Assembly (NCBI GenBank): GCA_031472005.1 | Contig: PZJY01000008.1 | Span: forward strand, 2,356,001-2,420,000 | Reading direction: 5' to 3' | DNA: 64,000 nucleotides | From: Tetracladium setigerum | Taxonomy: Eukaryota > Ascomycota > Leotiomycetes > Helotiales | Position numbers and translations under genes: made by a program | Notes under the pieces: generated by a model | Databases searched by the model: none | What the model was told of the DNA's origin: nothing | What the model saw: the letters and a program-made list of their open reading frames with translations, nothing else | Shown here: in pieces, positions 10,204-22,069 of the stretch | Layout of the letters: each line of letters starts with the position of its first letter | Numbering within the stretch: position 1 is the first letter of the stretch

Positions 10204-12422
10204 CGAATAAAGTGAAGCGTCTTGCAAAATGGGATCGTGGGTGGGTTCCCCAACAAGGACAGTTGGCCACTCGTAGTAGTAGATCCTCCTCCTCCTCCTC
10301 TGCTCTCAAGTGCTCGAGAGAGAAGGGCAACACGGCTTACGAAGATGATTTGCGTTGATGTTCAATGGGCTGTCGAGGTAGTCCAATAACTCCCTTCTCG
10401 CTTCGAAGGGAGGCAATGATTTGGCTTCAGTGAAGCATTTCGGTTTGCCAGGCGCACCGTGTGATGGCCGAATGAGGCCTTTGATCCTCTTCAAATGAAA
10501 AGAATATGAAGACAAGATGTTGCTACAGCCCATGCTCTGCGTCCATAGCAGTGAAGACAGCAACTGCTGCTGTTGGGAGTTGAGGCGGCGTACGTATCTG
10601 GAAACCACAACCGCAGAGGGGCGCAGAGCAGAGTCAAGACTTCAAGCTGCTAGGCGTGCAAATTATGTACAGTATGAAAAAAAAACTGCTGTTCAAGCCG
10701 TCAGAGATTTTGGCTGGTCCGGAGTTTTGATCCGTTGCGAATGAGCAGAATGAAAGAACCACAGACATTTCGCTATCATCAAAAACCATCAACACAACCA
10801 ACCCACCACCACGAGCGGCGGCTCCCCCAGTCACGTCACAATCGCGGGGAGATCACGGCTTCGACAAATCCACATGCAGCGCTTGCAATTCGCTCATCCT
10901 ACATCGAAAATTGGCCTTGGAGGTGCACTGGACGGACGAGTGAAAGAGCCACAGACAGTGTGTGCAGTGGATAGATGGGGACAAAAGAAGCAGCCGGTAA
11001 GAATATGGAACCAGTGTTTATGGACACCATTTTTCTTAGGGGCCAGTAGTATGAGTACTCTGCTCTACTATGTACACCGGCCATTTTATCCCGTCTCAGT
11101 CGGGCAGGGAGAGACGTGGTGGGTGGAAGTCAAATATTAGTGTGGTGGTCAACGTGAGTGGTACGTGCGGCCTGGCGATATAAGATTGTGAGAGGTGGTG
11201 GTAGCGAGAATGAGTACGGTACAGGAGTAGGCTCGGCAGAGTATTTAGCAGCGGACGCTATTTCACAGATGGCAATGGGATTCCTCGATTGCGAGGAAGC
11301 AAGGAGATATCCCCGACCCAATGGCCGTCCAGCAGAGCATTTGCCCTCGAATCCCATTGGATCCCGGTTGACTGGTCTTCTGTCGACCAGTCTCTGAAAA
11401 CAGTGGGTTATGTGTCAGGAACGTGCCAGCTTCAAATACCTCCGTAGGTCGAGGGTAGGAATGCGATAAGAAGTCGCCTGCTTGGAGTAGTACAGTAGAG
11501 GAGTTGACGAGCTGCTACAATACTTCGGAATGGGATATCTCTGCGGGCTCCAGTTTCTCCGGACCGGATGCGCAAAGAACACCATGGCTATGGATATGAG
11601 ATATATAAAAGCAGAGCCGTGGCCCAGACAATCCATCCGCCAGACTGTGCAGTACTGCACTGTACTGTACTGTATAAAGTAACCGGTTGAATGAGATAGC
11701 AACGGCAGCTTGTTGCATCGCTTTGTTTTGTTTTGTTTTGTTTAGTCTTCGAGTCCGGATGTAAGCGATACATACTTATTGGTGCTTTGCGCCTCCAGCA
11801 TCGTACGATCAATAATAATAATAATAATAGGCCGGGTCAAGAGGGACAAAACGAGCGAAGGACTTCTCTCTTTGAGTAACTAACTACCTACCTACATTCC
11901 AGGTGCAAAACAAAACCTACCCATTCATAAAACTAACTCGTACAGTAGAATTGGTGTTCCTCATTCCATTCACTCCTGGCATCTCGCTTAAGCTTCCCGA
12001 AGAAGTGAAGTGGTTGAGGTCGTGGAAAAGATTGGCTGGTGCGGCAAAAGGGAGAGGGAAGAGGGACCAGCCAGAAAAGCAAACATGCTGCTAGCTACAT
12101 CACAACCGTCCATTCTTGCCCAAGAACGTTTACCAACGCCCCCGACTCGGGATCAATCCTCCCTTTCTTGTCGCGCAAACCTGATGGTTATTAGAAGGCT
12201 AGGTACCTTAACCTTTTAATAAGTTGCCTCTCTCTCCCTCTCCCCACAAACCCCGTACATCTGCCGCAAGCCCGAGTCGAGCTTCCTCTTGACCGAGGCA
12301 TAAGTTGTCTGCGAGCACCGAGGGGACCGAGGAGAGCAGAAAACACCAAGTTCTGACGAGGTATATATCTATCAATTCTTTGGCATCCAAGTCTGTCATT
12401 GCATCCTTCCATCTTGCTCATC
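10204..12422. other. Intergenic spacer between divergent genes
   Basis: This 2.2-kb stretch separates the starts of the Zn2Cys6 gene and the PPC ligase gene. It holds (TTTTG)n at 11722-11743, (AAT)n at 11811-11829, and overlapping CTGTA/TACTG units near 11645-11675. No conserved open frame was found. Confidence 0.5.
11722..11829. repeat. (TTTTG)n and (AAT)n microsatellites
   Basis: A pentanucleotide TTTTG run (11722-11743) and an AAT trinucleotide run (11811-11829) flank about 65 nt of unique sequence. Confidence 0.85.
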
Positions 12423-13798
12423 ATGCCTAACACAATGTCGCAGAACAATCCCGCCCAATCTGCGAAATCGAGCTCGTCCCAACGATTGTCGCAACCAACT
12501 ACCCCGCCATCCAGCTCCAGTACCAGCTTCACCCTCTCCTTCAAGCTTCCCGAATCTCGACCGTCCTCACCTACACCTTCTATCTTCTCGAATTCCTCGT
12601 ACGATTCAATGTCGACCTCCAGCTCGCGACCCGACCAGCAAGGGCCTACCACTGCAGAGATTGAAGAACGGGATTACTTTTCCGAGAACCCCCCACCTGC
12701 ATTGCTCGAAGAACATACACGACTAGCAGAGGAGTTTATAAGCTTCCACTCGGCCGCGGGAAGGAGGGTGGTTTTGGTGACCTCGGGAGGAACAACAGTG
12801 CCACTGGAGAAACAAACGGTCCGCTTCATTGACAACTTCAGCGCCGGCACAAGAGGAGCCACATCAGCCGAATACTTCCTCGAGACAGGCTACGCCGTCA
12901 TCTTCCTACATCGCCAATTCAGTCTGTTACCCTACTCGCGACACTACAGTCATGCGACAGATTGCTTCCTCGATTTCCTCCACGAAGGCTCGGATGGTCA
13001 AGTTGTAGCCAATGACCAATACAAGGAGAAGATGCTCAAAGTCCTCCGACAATACCAGTCCGCCAAACAGAAGAATCTCCTCCTCACACTCCCTTTTACA
13101 ACGATAACCGACTATCTCTTCGTCCTCCGATCCATCGCACAACTAATGCGACCTCTCGGCCCCAACGGCCTCCTCTACCTCGCCGCAGCGGTATCCGATT
13201 TCTTCGTCCCCCAGAAAGAATGGTAGAACATAAGATCCAATCCACCAACGCGACCGAGACAAAGACTTCACCACCGCCGCCGCCAGCTGAAAAAACGGAG
13301 GAAGAAACATTCGACAATTTCGATTCCTACCCCTCAGTGCCCCGCTCCAAGAGATTAATAGTCGATCTTGACCCCGTTCCCAAATTCCTCAAGAGCCTCG
13401 TCGACGGCTGGGCACCCGAAGGGATGATCGTTTCCTTCAAGCTCGAAACCGACCCTGAAATTCTCGTACACAAAGCGGAGTACAGTCTTGATCGCTACCA
13501 GCACCACCTGGTCGTTGGAAACCTGCTCAGTACAAGGAAATGGGAAGTGGTGTTTGTCGCGCCCGGCATGAAGCACAAATGGATCAGGGTACCGAGACAC
13601 AGGAGAAAGAAGACTCTTACTGGGGTGGAGCATATGATTGGTGTGGCTGCGAGTGCTGAGGATGTTGCAGAGAGGCCTTCGTTGGCGAGCGAATTGCCAG
13701 ATGGCGAGCCGGAGATGGAGATTGAGAGTTTGATCATTCCGGCAGTGGAGGAGCTGCATACGGCGCATATTAAGCGATATGCGACTAAGGAGAGTTGA
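12423..13798 (+). CDS. CAB2: Phosphopantothenate-cysteine ligase (one apparent frameshift)
   Basis: The enzyme joins cysteine to 4'-phosphopantothenate in CoA synthesis (DFP/PPCS fold, yeast Cab2). It is a single exon. A Ser/Pro-rich leader of about 80 residues precedes the catalytic domain. From about residue 118, VLVTSGGTTVPLE, VRFIDNFSAGTRG and the AGYAVIFLHR-like strand form the nucleotide site. LTLPFTTITDYLF and GLLYLAAAVSDFFVP follow, then MVEHKIQS, LDPVPKFL, WAPEGMIVSFKLETD and VVGNLL. Between FFVP and MVEHK the frame changes: one C is missing from the five-C run at 13210-13214, which would restore VPPERMVEHK. The repaired length is 458 residues, longer than yeast Cab2 (about 365) mainly because of the leader. 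The start at 12423 is the first ATG in frame; the ATG at 12435 is an alternative. Confidence 0.9.
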
Positions 13799-16289
13799 TC
13801 TCATCTCTTTCGATGAGTGAGGAGAGTTGGAAAATCATGAACGAAATTTGGGTTGTAATAATACAAAAAATGGGAGGACAAATTTTCAGGCGTAAAGAGA
13901 CATACGTGGGTCATCGCATTCTTATATTTGGTTTGTCAAGAGAATCAAATAAAAATAACCAACTTAGAGTACAATCTCTCTTTCATGCCTACCTATCAAA
14001 GAAATACGCCGCCTCGAAGAACGTACAGTACAGTACAGTACAGTACAGCACAGGATGGGTATAGTTCTACACCTGAATAGACCCATGTTAAAGTGCCTAT
14101 TCAACCACTCAATAACATGGTATATGATCCATACCTACTAGATACATATACCTATTTCGTTGAATGGCTGATTGTAGTAGCGGCGAGTCTCAAATTGAGA
14201 CGGGGAAAGGAAGAAGTTGAATGATGGGATTAAATTTAGTTGAATTAATTGAGTAGAATAACTGAGTTGAGTTCCAAAGGAATGGAATTTTAAGTTGCAC
14301 GCCCCCCCGGCACCCGTCCCGTGCCGCGGCTTTACATGCATGGATACCTTAAAGTACCATACCATTTATATCCGTACTGTACCAGGTAATAGGTCTTTCT
14401 TATTCCCGAAGAGGTTTTGATTTATTCGGCCATTAGATTATTAGATGAGTTGAAGACCTTGATCAATCGGGTACAGTATGCAGCAGAGCCACCTCCCAAG
14501 CAAACACCCACTCCTGCGCCGTATTTTGTGTGCCGTATCAGCCGGCTGCACCCCGGCAATAATGCAAGATACTGTATCCACCCGCGCCACTCTCTGTCCT
14601 TTCTTATTACATTGGCGTCTGTCCTATTACTTTTTCTACTTGTCGAGTAGTATTCAGGTAGGGGCATTCTATAGATACACAGGTATTTGGCGAAAAGAAG
14701 AAAAGAAGAAAAAAGCTATATATGAATTCAATACAGAGAACAAATTTAGAATAAGATTCAATAAAAAATGAGAAACAAGTTGAAAATGGATATCAAATGT
14801 AAACTTCGCTTCCTCCCTTCCCTTCCCTTTCCTTCCCTTGCCTTCTCACTATGCCATACCATCCGTATCCATGCCCATATCCCATCATTCCCCTCCCATG
14901 CCATCCCGTCCAGCCAACAAACCAGGCACTGATCCCGTCAAGCCTGTGTAACGGTGTCAGCCTCATCCCTCGCCTCCCTATCCAGCTGTCCCTATCCCTA
15001 CCTACCTACTTACATTTGGTTTCCATTCCATCTCACATGTTAATTTCCCTCTCCATCACTCACTCACTCACTCAATTCAAACTTCAAACTTCAAACTCCA
15101 AAAGTGGAAACTGGACCTGTTTTTGTGGGGGGCCAGAAGTACATACCTCCGGACGACACACCCTCCCTCACCTCTATCTATCTACCCTACTCCTACCCGG
15201 TAAGGAATCAAGCAAAGAGACAAACGGAACGGGAATGAATTAAATATTAAATGGCTGAGACGCTCGGAGGACTGAGCTGGCTATGATTTGATCAATTTGA
15301 TGGGATCGAGCGCGATCGATCGAGATCGGAGGTACCTTCTATTTCGACTTGTATCCAAGCACCTCCAAGCTGCCGAGTTCCAACTCCCAAGCTCCCCAAG
15401 CTCCCAAGCCCAATCTTCCCAGCGGCGAGGGGCTTACCTACCTATTCGGTCTACTCGGTATGGATATGTATGGGGAAGGGATAAGGGGAAGGGATGGATC
15501 CAAATTAATTAAAACAAAGTACATAAGAGAGACCACATGCCCGTCGTTCGTCCATTGTATCTTACTATCCCTTGTGTGGAAGGTGGTCACGCGACAAACT
15601 TTGTTTTACGTCTGTTCTTTTTTCCCTTGATGCTTGGTTCTTATTTACTTCTGAATACTGGAAATGCGTTTTTCTTTGAATTGTGCTACCGCTACTGCTG
15701 CTGCTACTTATTTCTGCTACTGCTGTCATGATGCGAAAATTGGAGAGCTTCACTACATTCATTCGTGTATTTCCCCCCTCCTTTCTCTCTCTTCCTTTAT
15801 CTCTCTGTTTCATTCTCTCAATTCCCCACTCAAATGGGTATCTTTAATCCGACATCTCCTTGCTCACCCCGCCTGCTCGCCTGCTTCCTTCCCTTGGAAA
15901 ATGAAAACGATAAAAAGAGATCGACAAAGCGGAAAGCCAAAGACTCCAGGTCGCCTGCTCCAAAACGCCAGATAAAACTTCGCCCGCTCGCTCAATAGCA
16001 AAAATAGTAAAAAATAAAGGTTTTGAAAATACCCCTTTCCTTTCTATCCTTTAAAGCTTGCCTTTCTTCGATGCTCCCCTGGTGTTGTTGCTTGTTATCG
16101 TTATAGTACTGTACATTCTATATGCGGCCGTGGATGTTGCGTGGTAGTTGTCAGTATCGTACACGAATCTCCCCCTCTCGCGATGCTGCTTCCTTTCTTC
16201 CTTCCTTTCTCCCTCTCTCTCTCTCTTGTTGCGTGCTTTTGTCGTAAAAAGTAAGGTAACTGTACGGTACCCACCGGACCCATATCGAT
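13799..16289. other. Convergent intergenic spacer, low complexity
   Basis: This 2.5-kb spacer lies between the 3' ends of the PPC ligase and glycosyltransferase genes. It contains a (CAGTA)n run at 14022-14049, CCTTCC-rich sequence at 14810-14845 and CTCA/AAACTTC short repeats near 15058-15100. No gene is recognised. Confidence 0.5.
14022..14049. repeat. (CAGTA)5 microsatellite
   Basis: Five or so uninterrupted 5-nt units lie in the spacer downstream of the PPC ligase gene. Confidence 0.85.
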
Positions 16290-17812
16290 TCACGGAACCC
16301 AAGTCAGAACGACCACACTATCCCTCGCCGGAAGCTTCTCCACGCCCTTGAGAATCCACCTCTCATCCTTCCTCTTCTTCACATACACCTGCCTCACCCT
16401 TCCACCACCCTCCTCCCTACTGCCCAACAACAACCACTGCCTCTTCTTCCCCGTCTTCGTCAACGACTGCCGCATCATCCCAAACGTGGGCGCATGCACC
16501 ACGGCCACCTGCCCCAGAGGCACCTCCTTATAATTAAATGTATCCTCGTACTGCGCCGGATCAAAGGTGATCCCATCCGGATACTCCGCTACCGAATACC
16601 CATTCGACAAGACAAAATTATCGCTAAATTGGAATTTTTGGAAAAGGCAATCTTCGCCGCAGGCGGAGGCGACCGTGTGTGCGAGATGGGGCGTGAAGGT
16701 ATGCCACGTTTTGTAGTGGTGGATGGAGAGCGGGTGGTTTCCGGACTCGTAGAAGCCGGATGGGTCGCCAAACATGTCGAATTGAAATAGTCGCGGCAGA
16801 TGAGTGAGGGAGATGTCAGTGCCGATGTTGATACAGCGGAAGAGCATGCGATCGCCTTCGGTGTCTTCGATTTCGGAGGTTCCGCCGGTGGGTTCGGACA
16901 GGCATTCTGCAGCCATGATCTGGGCGATTGTTGGGGCGGTGAAGAAGACGCCGGCACCGCCGTACGCCATTGGGAGTTGGTGTTTGATGAGCCAGTCGGC
17001 GCGTTCGGTGAAGGTGCCAATGTAGTAGGGCTTTTGGGGTCATAGGTCTTGAGAGTTTGGAGGAGGGAGGACATGGCCGGAAAGAAGGTGTCGTCGTCGA
17101 CGATGGCGAAGTAGTCTCGTTGCGGGCGGGTTGACTCTTCCCACATCAGTCGGACGAGGTCGAGGTATCGCCTCGGCATGTCGAGATCTTTGTTGGCCTG
17201 AACAACGGTGGCATTGATTCCGAGAGATGCGAGTGTGTGTTTGGTAGTGGAGATTTGCGTTGCGTTGCTTTTGTACAGCGCGAGGACAATCTTTGCGCCG
17301 TTGCTCTTGCCGTGGCCGTCGGTCAGCCAGCGTACCCATTCCTTGACGGGCGACAATTTCTTGTCGTTGAATCGTTCCGGAGTGGTGGAGACTGCAAAGA
17401 GCAACTTCGAGGCATCGATTTGGGCGGGTCGAGGCGATTTCTTGACATGGATCTTGAGCACATCGCCCCAAGGTAACGACCTCTCCCCTTTGAGCGAAAT
17501 ATTGGTGAAGGATTGTGGGAAGAGCGGTTGCTGGACCTCTGTATTCTGCAGCCTGTCTGGCGCATCAAACACATATTGCAGCCTTCGCGATGCAAATGTG
17601 ATATCGGAACCAATACTATTATTCCGGAGCACAGCGCGCACCCACTCCACATCATCTTGTATCCTTGCATTATGTCCATTTCCAAGCAGTCTTGCATCGC
17701 GGTCGTGGTTCGAGAAGTGGGAGAGCTTGGGATGAAGAGTCCAGAGGAGGACGAGGAGGAGAGCTGGTAAGATGTACCTCAGCATCTGGATTCGAGGCAT
17801 CATGGCTCCCAT
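16290..17812 (-). CDS. Fringe-like glycosyltransferase (GT31-like), type II membrane protein (one apparent frameshift)
   Basis: This is a predicted Golgi glycosyltransferase of a fungal Fringe-like family; donor and acceptor are unknown. It is a single exon. A short cytosolic tail is followed by a signal anchor at residues 11-25 (YILPALLLVLLW) and a stem. The catalytic domain starts near residue 136 (KLLFAVSTTPERF) and contains the DxD-type metal site YFAIVDDDTFF (D239-D241). After the break it continues with PYYIGTFTERADW, the glycine-rich MAYGGAGVFFT segment, GDRMLFRCI, LPRLFQFDMFGDP and YSVAEYPDGI. The frame changes between DPKS and YYIGTF; one C added to the CCC at 17028-17030 repairs it to 507 residues. 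The ATG at 17812 was chosen because it sits just before the anchor; the frame is open further upstream. Confidence 0.82.
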
Positions 17813-20523
17813 CCTCAGCCAGGGGAGGAAAGGGAGTGAGTGGTGGTGGTGGTGGAGTTTGTTTGTTTCGTTTAGAGTTGCACAAGGAGGCCTCGGATGA
17901 TCGTCGCCAGCTTGACGGGCAGCAGCAGCAAAAGAAGGGACGACGACGAGGAGGAGGTAAGGTTTGCTCTGGTTCGGTTTCGAGAGGAGGGGGATTGGAA
18001 AGAGAGAAGAAAGAACACGAACTAGAAACCCGGGACCTCCGTATTTTGGGATGGAAAAAGCAGCAGGCGTCTCGTATTGACGAGCGCAGGCCCGATCGTG
18101 TTCTGTGCGGTGCTGCATGCGTAATCCAGTCGCATGTGTCCTGTAAAGAGCCAAGGCCCCAAAGTGAAGCTTAATTCTGCCGAAAATGCTTGTCTGGTGC
18201 AAACAGCTGCGAAGGGATCTCAGATCTCAGATCATGAGATCAGAAAGACGCGCCGCCAAAAGCAAATTGGGATTATTGCGAGACAAAACCGACCAACCAT
18301 ACGTCAGAGGAGTTTTATCTTTCTAAATCTATCTATTGGTATATATTGAGATAATACCCATCTCGCTTCTTCGGCAGGCACAACCTTTGCTCACTCATTT
18401 TTGTTGACATGGACGAAACCAATGCGATCCTCACATGGTTTCTTTGTTTACATACCAGCTGCAAACGGAAATTATTGGATACCATCTAGTGTATATATTG
18501 CCTTATCACTATGATCATGCCATGGACCTGGCGTTATTGCCAATAACCAGAATCATAATAATGTACCGTACTTTCATTTCAGGGGTAAACATTCTTTGCC
18601 CCTCATTTCCTCACGTTATTGCGTCTATTTTGCTTCTTCTTCTCCAAGATTTCATCATTATCAAAAGGAAAAAAGACATACATAAACCACCCCCTTAACA
18701 GCAATGATAGGCGAGCAAGGTATCTACAGTAAACAAACATCTACTTGTACGGAGTACTCGAACCGCAATTTCATTCTTGTTCGACTAATCTAGCCTTGGC
18801 GTGGGTGTACGTATGTCAGGGGGTAGACAGAGACCATTCTAGGCCTATGGAGATATCCCGACGGAGAGGATCCGGGCCAAGGATTGGAATGGTCGAGTGT
18901 TTATCAATTTGATTTGCTTTCCATTTAATTACAACTCCTCCAAGAGCGTCCACATTGGTGTGATTGCTGGAGCTTGTTACTATACCTACCACTGTCTCTC
19001 AAGGGTGCAACTGGGAGTAGGTGGTTTCATTATTCAGACTCCTCTATTATTCCAACTTTCCGAGAGCTTGGGAAGCTTGTTACCGTACTTCTCGAATCGC
19101 TGGATTTATTCAAACTCATGGTTTTGATCGCGCTTTGACAGTGCGTTGATCTTGGTACTTGCCAATCCAGCCCCTGATTACTCCATATTGAGACTCGACC
19201 TTCTTCCATCATTTGGGTGGTCGCGTACTGTACTATAAAACGGTGACGGTAACGGTAATAGTTGGGCTAACAACCTGAACGCTTTCTGGATTCTTCGATT
19301 CTCTGAATCCTTCGGAGATTTTGCAGGGAAATAGCCGTTACATGGATATTTCAATAAGTGGAGAGAATTTGATGAGTGTGGATTGTGGGACCTTTGGTCG
19401 CATTAAATATCCGAGATGATCCCCACCTGCTTTGCCAAACCTACGAATACATTTGTCGCACTTGGTAAAGTACCTACCCAGGAATGCGAAAACCCCAGAA
19501 GCTTTGCTTTCGAAGTTTTTCACTCCTCATCTAAATATTTTCCACTTCTTCGAGTTCAAAGTAAATGTACTTGATAAGGAATTATCTTTTTTCAAAAAAG
19601 AATTGCTGCCATTGCGACCCACCCAGCGTTCTCCGACTTGTCGTCCCTCGTCAGCTTTCTTCTCATTCAAAACCCTACAACATCAGGCAAACCACTTTGA
19701 AATTGTGCCCCAATGCTTCCATTGCTAGCTTGAGTTAAGCAGAATTCAACTACGATGATTTTATCTCCTCGCAAATGTCCATTTTCTCATCCTAGAGACT
19801 TGAGTCTCAAGTAGAGTTAGCATCATACTTGAACACCTCCCTAGTGAATTCATCAAATTTGAGTGAGCTTTAACATCGACAAGTATGTCAATAGTCAACT
19901 GAGCAGGGCATCTCTTGTCGTTGTACCCAAATAATCCGTCCACTTTCCCTGGTTCTTGAAAATTCAACAGAACAGACTCGACTCATGGGCCGTCATCTAC
20001 TGCAAATGGAGAACTCTTAATCATGAAAAACATCTCTCGAAACAAGTGGATTCTCCAGTAAGAAATTCAATTTTTGCGAAAACGAATGAGTGATCGTGTG
20101 AATTTTGGATGATGGTTTAAAATACCCGAAACAGTGGTGATCAGTCTGTGCGGATTGTTCGTGGAACTGGAACAACGACACGACAGAGGTACCTTGAGTC
20201 AGCATAGACAGAGAAAGCGGTTTTTCTACCGTTCTACCGATATTTGCTGATTCGTGGGTCCGAATGGGATTTTCGCCGGAAGTTGGGGAAGCCGTTCTGA
20301 ATAACTGGGTGGGTTGGGAAGTAGGTGGAATTGCTTCGATGTTGGTTGACGATACAATCATCAGAAATCAGAGGTGGATGAAAAAGAGTGCTGTACATAG
20401 GAGAGATGTAAATTATTAAATGATAATATATATATAATTCATAAATTCGTAAAGTCATTAAATAAAAGTAAAATCTTAGCAGGCAGTTGTTCTGTCGCCA
20501 CCCAATTCTACCGCACCTCATCA
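17813..20523. other. Intergenic spacer
   Basis: This 2.7-kb AT-leaning spacer lies between two minus-strand genes. It contains the inverted-repeat motif GTACGGAGTAC at 18747-18757. Short frames lack recognisable domains. Confidence 0.5.
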
Positions 20524-22069
20524 TCATTCTTTCGACGAAGTCGGCCCAATAATAAGATTCGTCTGCGACTCTACCCTCTCTACATTCGACAATGTACTTC
20601 CCCTCGAACCTTTCCCACCCCTCCAAACCCTCGGTATCCTATCATCATCTCTATCCCTCACACCACTCGAACTCTCCAAAGACGACAGACTACCATTATT
20701 GCTTCCACCCGATATCGACACGCTATTTCCCGCCTTCTTCTTCAGTTTCTTGGCTGCAGCGACATCTTCCCAGTGCGTGCTGAACCTGCTCGCGACGACT
20801 GGAGGTGAAGTCGGACCTGAGCTCGAGTCGCCGCTTGAGGACGAGGAGGAGAGGTCGGAGAGTTGAAGGCCCTTTTCTGCGTCGCGGCCGAAGATGCGGT
20901 CGGTGATGCTGCGACCGTTGCTGCTGTTGTTGCTGTTGCTGTTATCGTTTGTGTTTTCGTCGGATCCAGATGTTGAGGAAGTGACAGAGAGGAATCTCGG
21001 TGTGTAGAGTGTGAAGAATGCTCGTGTTGGGGGAATGGAAGCGACAATCTAGTAGTTTGATTAGTTGATTGAAATTGGAGATTGGAGATGAAGGAAATCT
21101 GGTGGGAGGTGTACTTACGATACCAGTATAGAGCTCAACTGCACCGGAGATATAAACAGGTGCTCCATTCCAGGTGAAATCACTGCTTGCACCCGTGGTG
21201 AGGATCTGTCCGTATATAGTCCTCACGACGCCAACAATGCAGACGAGGAACCCGGTACTAAAGAGACCGATGACGATGGCTCGCTGTCGAGCTTTCATCT
21301 TGAGCTTTATGACTACTGGGATGGGGATTAGGACTACGAGGAAGTCGCTGACGAGGTTGATGATGTTCGCTGCTAGGATATGGGCCTCGTCGTTGATGCA
21401 TGCTTGAGGTGCGAAGGATAATGTCCATTGATCTGAAATAGGTCTGGAAACGGATGTCAGCTTCTTTTCAGGTAGGAACTGTACAATGGGGCTGATTTCG
21501 AGCGAGATACACTGTACTTACTTGCACTTGAATATTATCACCAGAGTGTAACTGATATTCCGGCCGACACGAAAGCTATCGCAAAGATAATGATATTCCT
21601 AAGCGTCTTGTTGCCATTCCCCATGATTTTTTTGGTGAGCAACAGCATTGAGATTTTGACAAACGTTACGGCATTGCCGAAGACGATTTGGGTCGCCATC
21701 GCAAGTTTGAGGAGGGTTGGTATATTTGCTGGGTTTGTATCCCAAACATGTCGAGTTCCGCCATGCCTTATGTATGAGAACGCCGCCATCGATATGATTC
21801 CAATAGCCCATACCTAATAGCTTGGTCAGAATATACAACTTGAGTAGTAGAGACAAGAGTGGACAAACCAGTGCCAGTAAGATGAATACATCGTCAGCCC
21901 CAAAACACTTCGAAATGCACACCCGTGTATATATCCGCACAGCAACAATCGCACTCGCAATGGAAAACATAATCGAATTACAAAGAAGCAACGCCGGTCC
22001 TTTCGTCTCTGGATCGACATAATTCGGAGTTGGCCATGAAGCCAGTACAGAAAGTGGAGGTAACTGCAT
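20524..22069 (-). CDS. Pth11/rhodopsin-like fungal integral membrane protein (one apparent frameshift)
   Basis: This seven-helix plasma-membrane protein belongs to the fungal rhodopsin-like/Pth11 superfamily, whose members include putative receptors. Exons are 21869-22069, 21522-21813, 21119-21443 and 20524-21048; introns are 55, 78 and 70 nt with canonical ends. Features include PALLLCNSIMFSIASAIVAV (helix 1), VRIYTRV, GADDVFILLAL and VWAIGIISM across intron 1. Extracellular HGGTRHVWD follows, then the CKPISDQW motif after helix 4, and YTPRFL at the end of helix 7. The about 150-residue tail is Ser/Asn-rich with a KKLKKK patch. The frame breaks in exon 2 between ISVTL and VIIFKC. One G added near 21538-21543 joins them and gives 447 residues. 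There is no N-terminal CFEM domain. The ligand is unknown. Confidence 0.82.

Noticed and set aside
12423..13798. An intron in PPC ligase explaining the frame change
   Set aside because: Conserved blocks FFVP and MVEHK are adjacent with fewer than 20 nt between them, too short for any intron.
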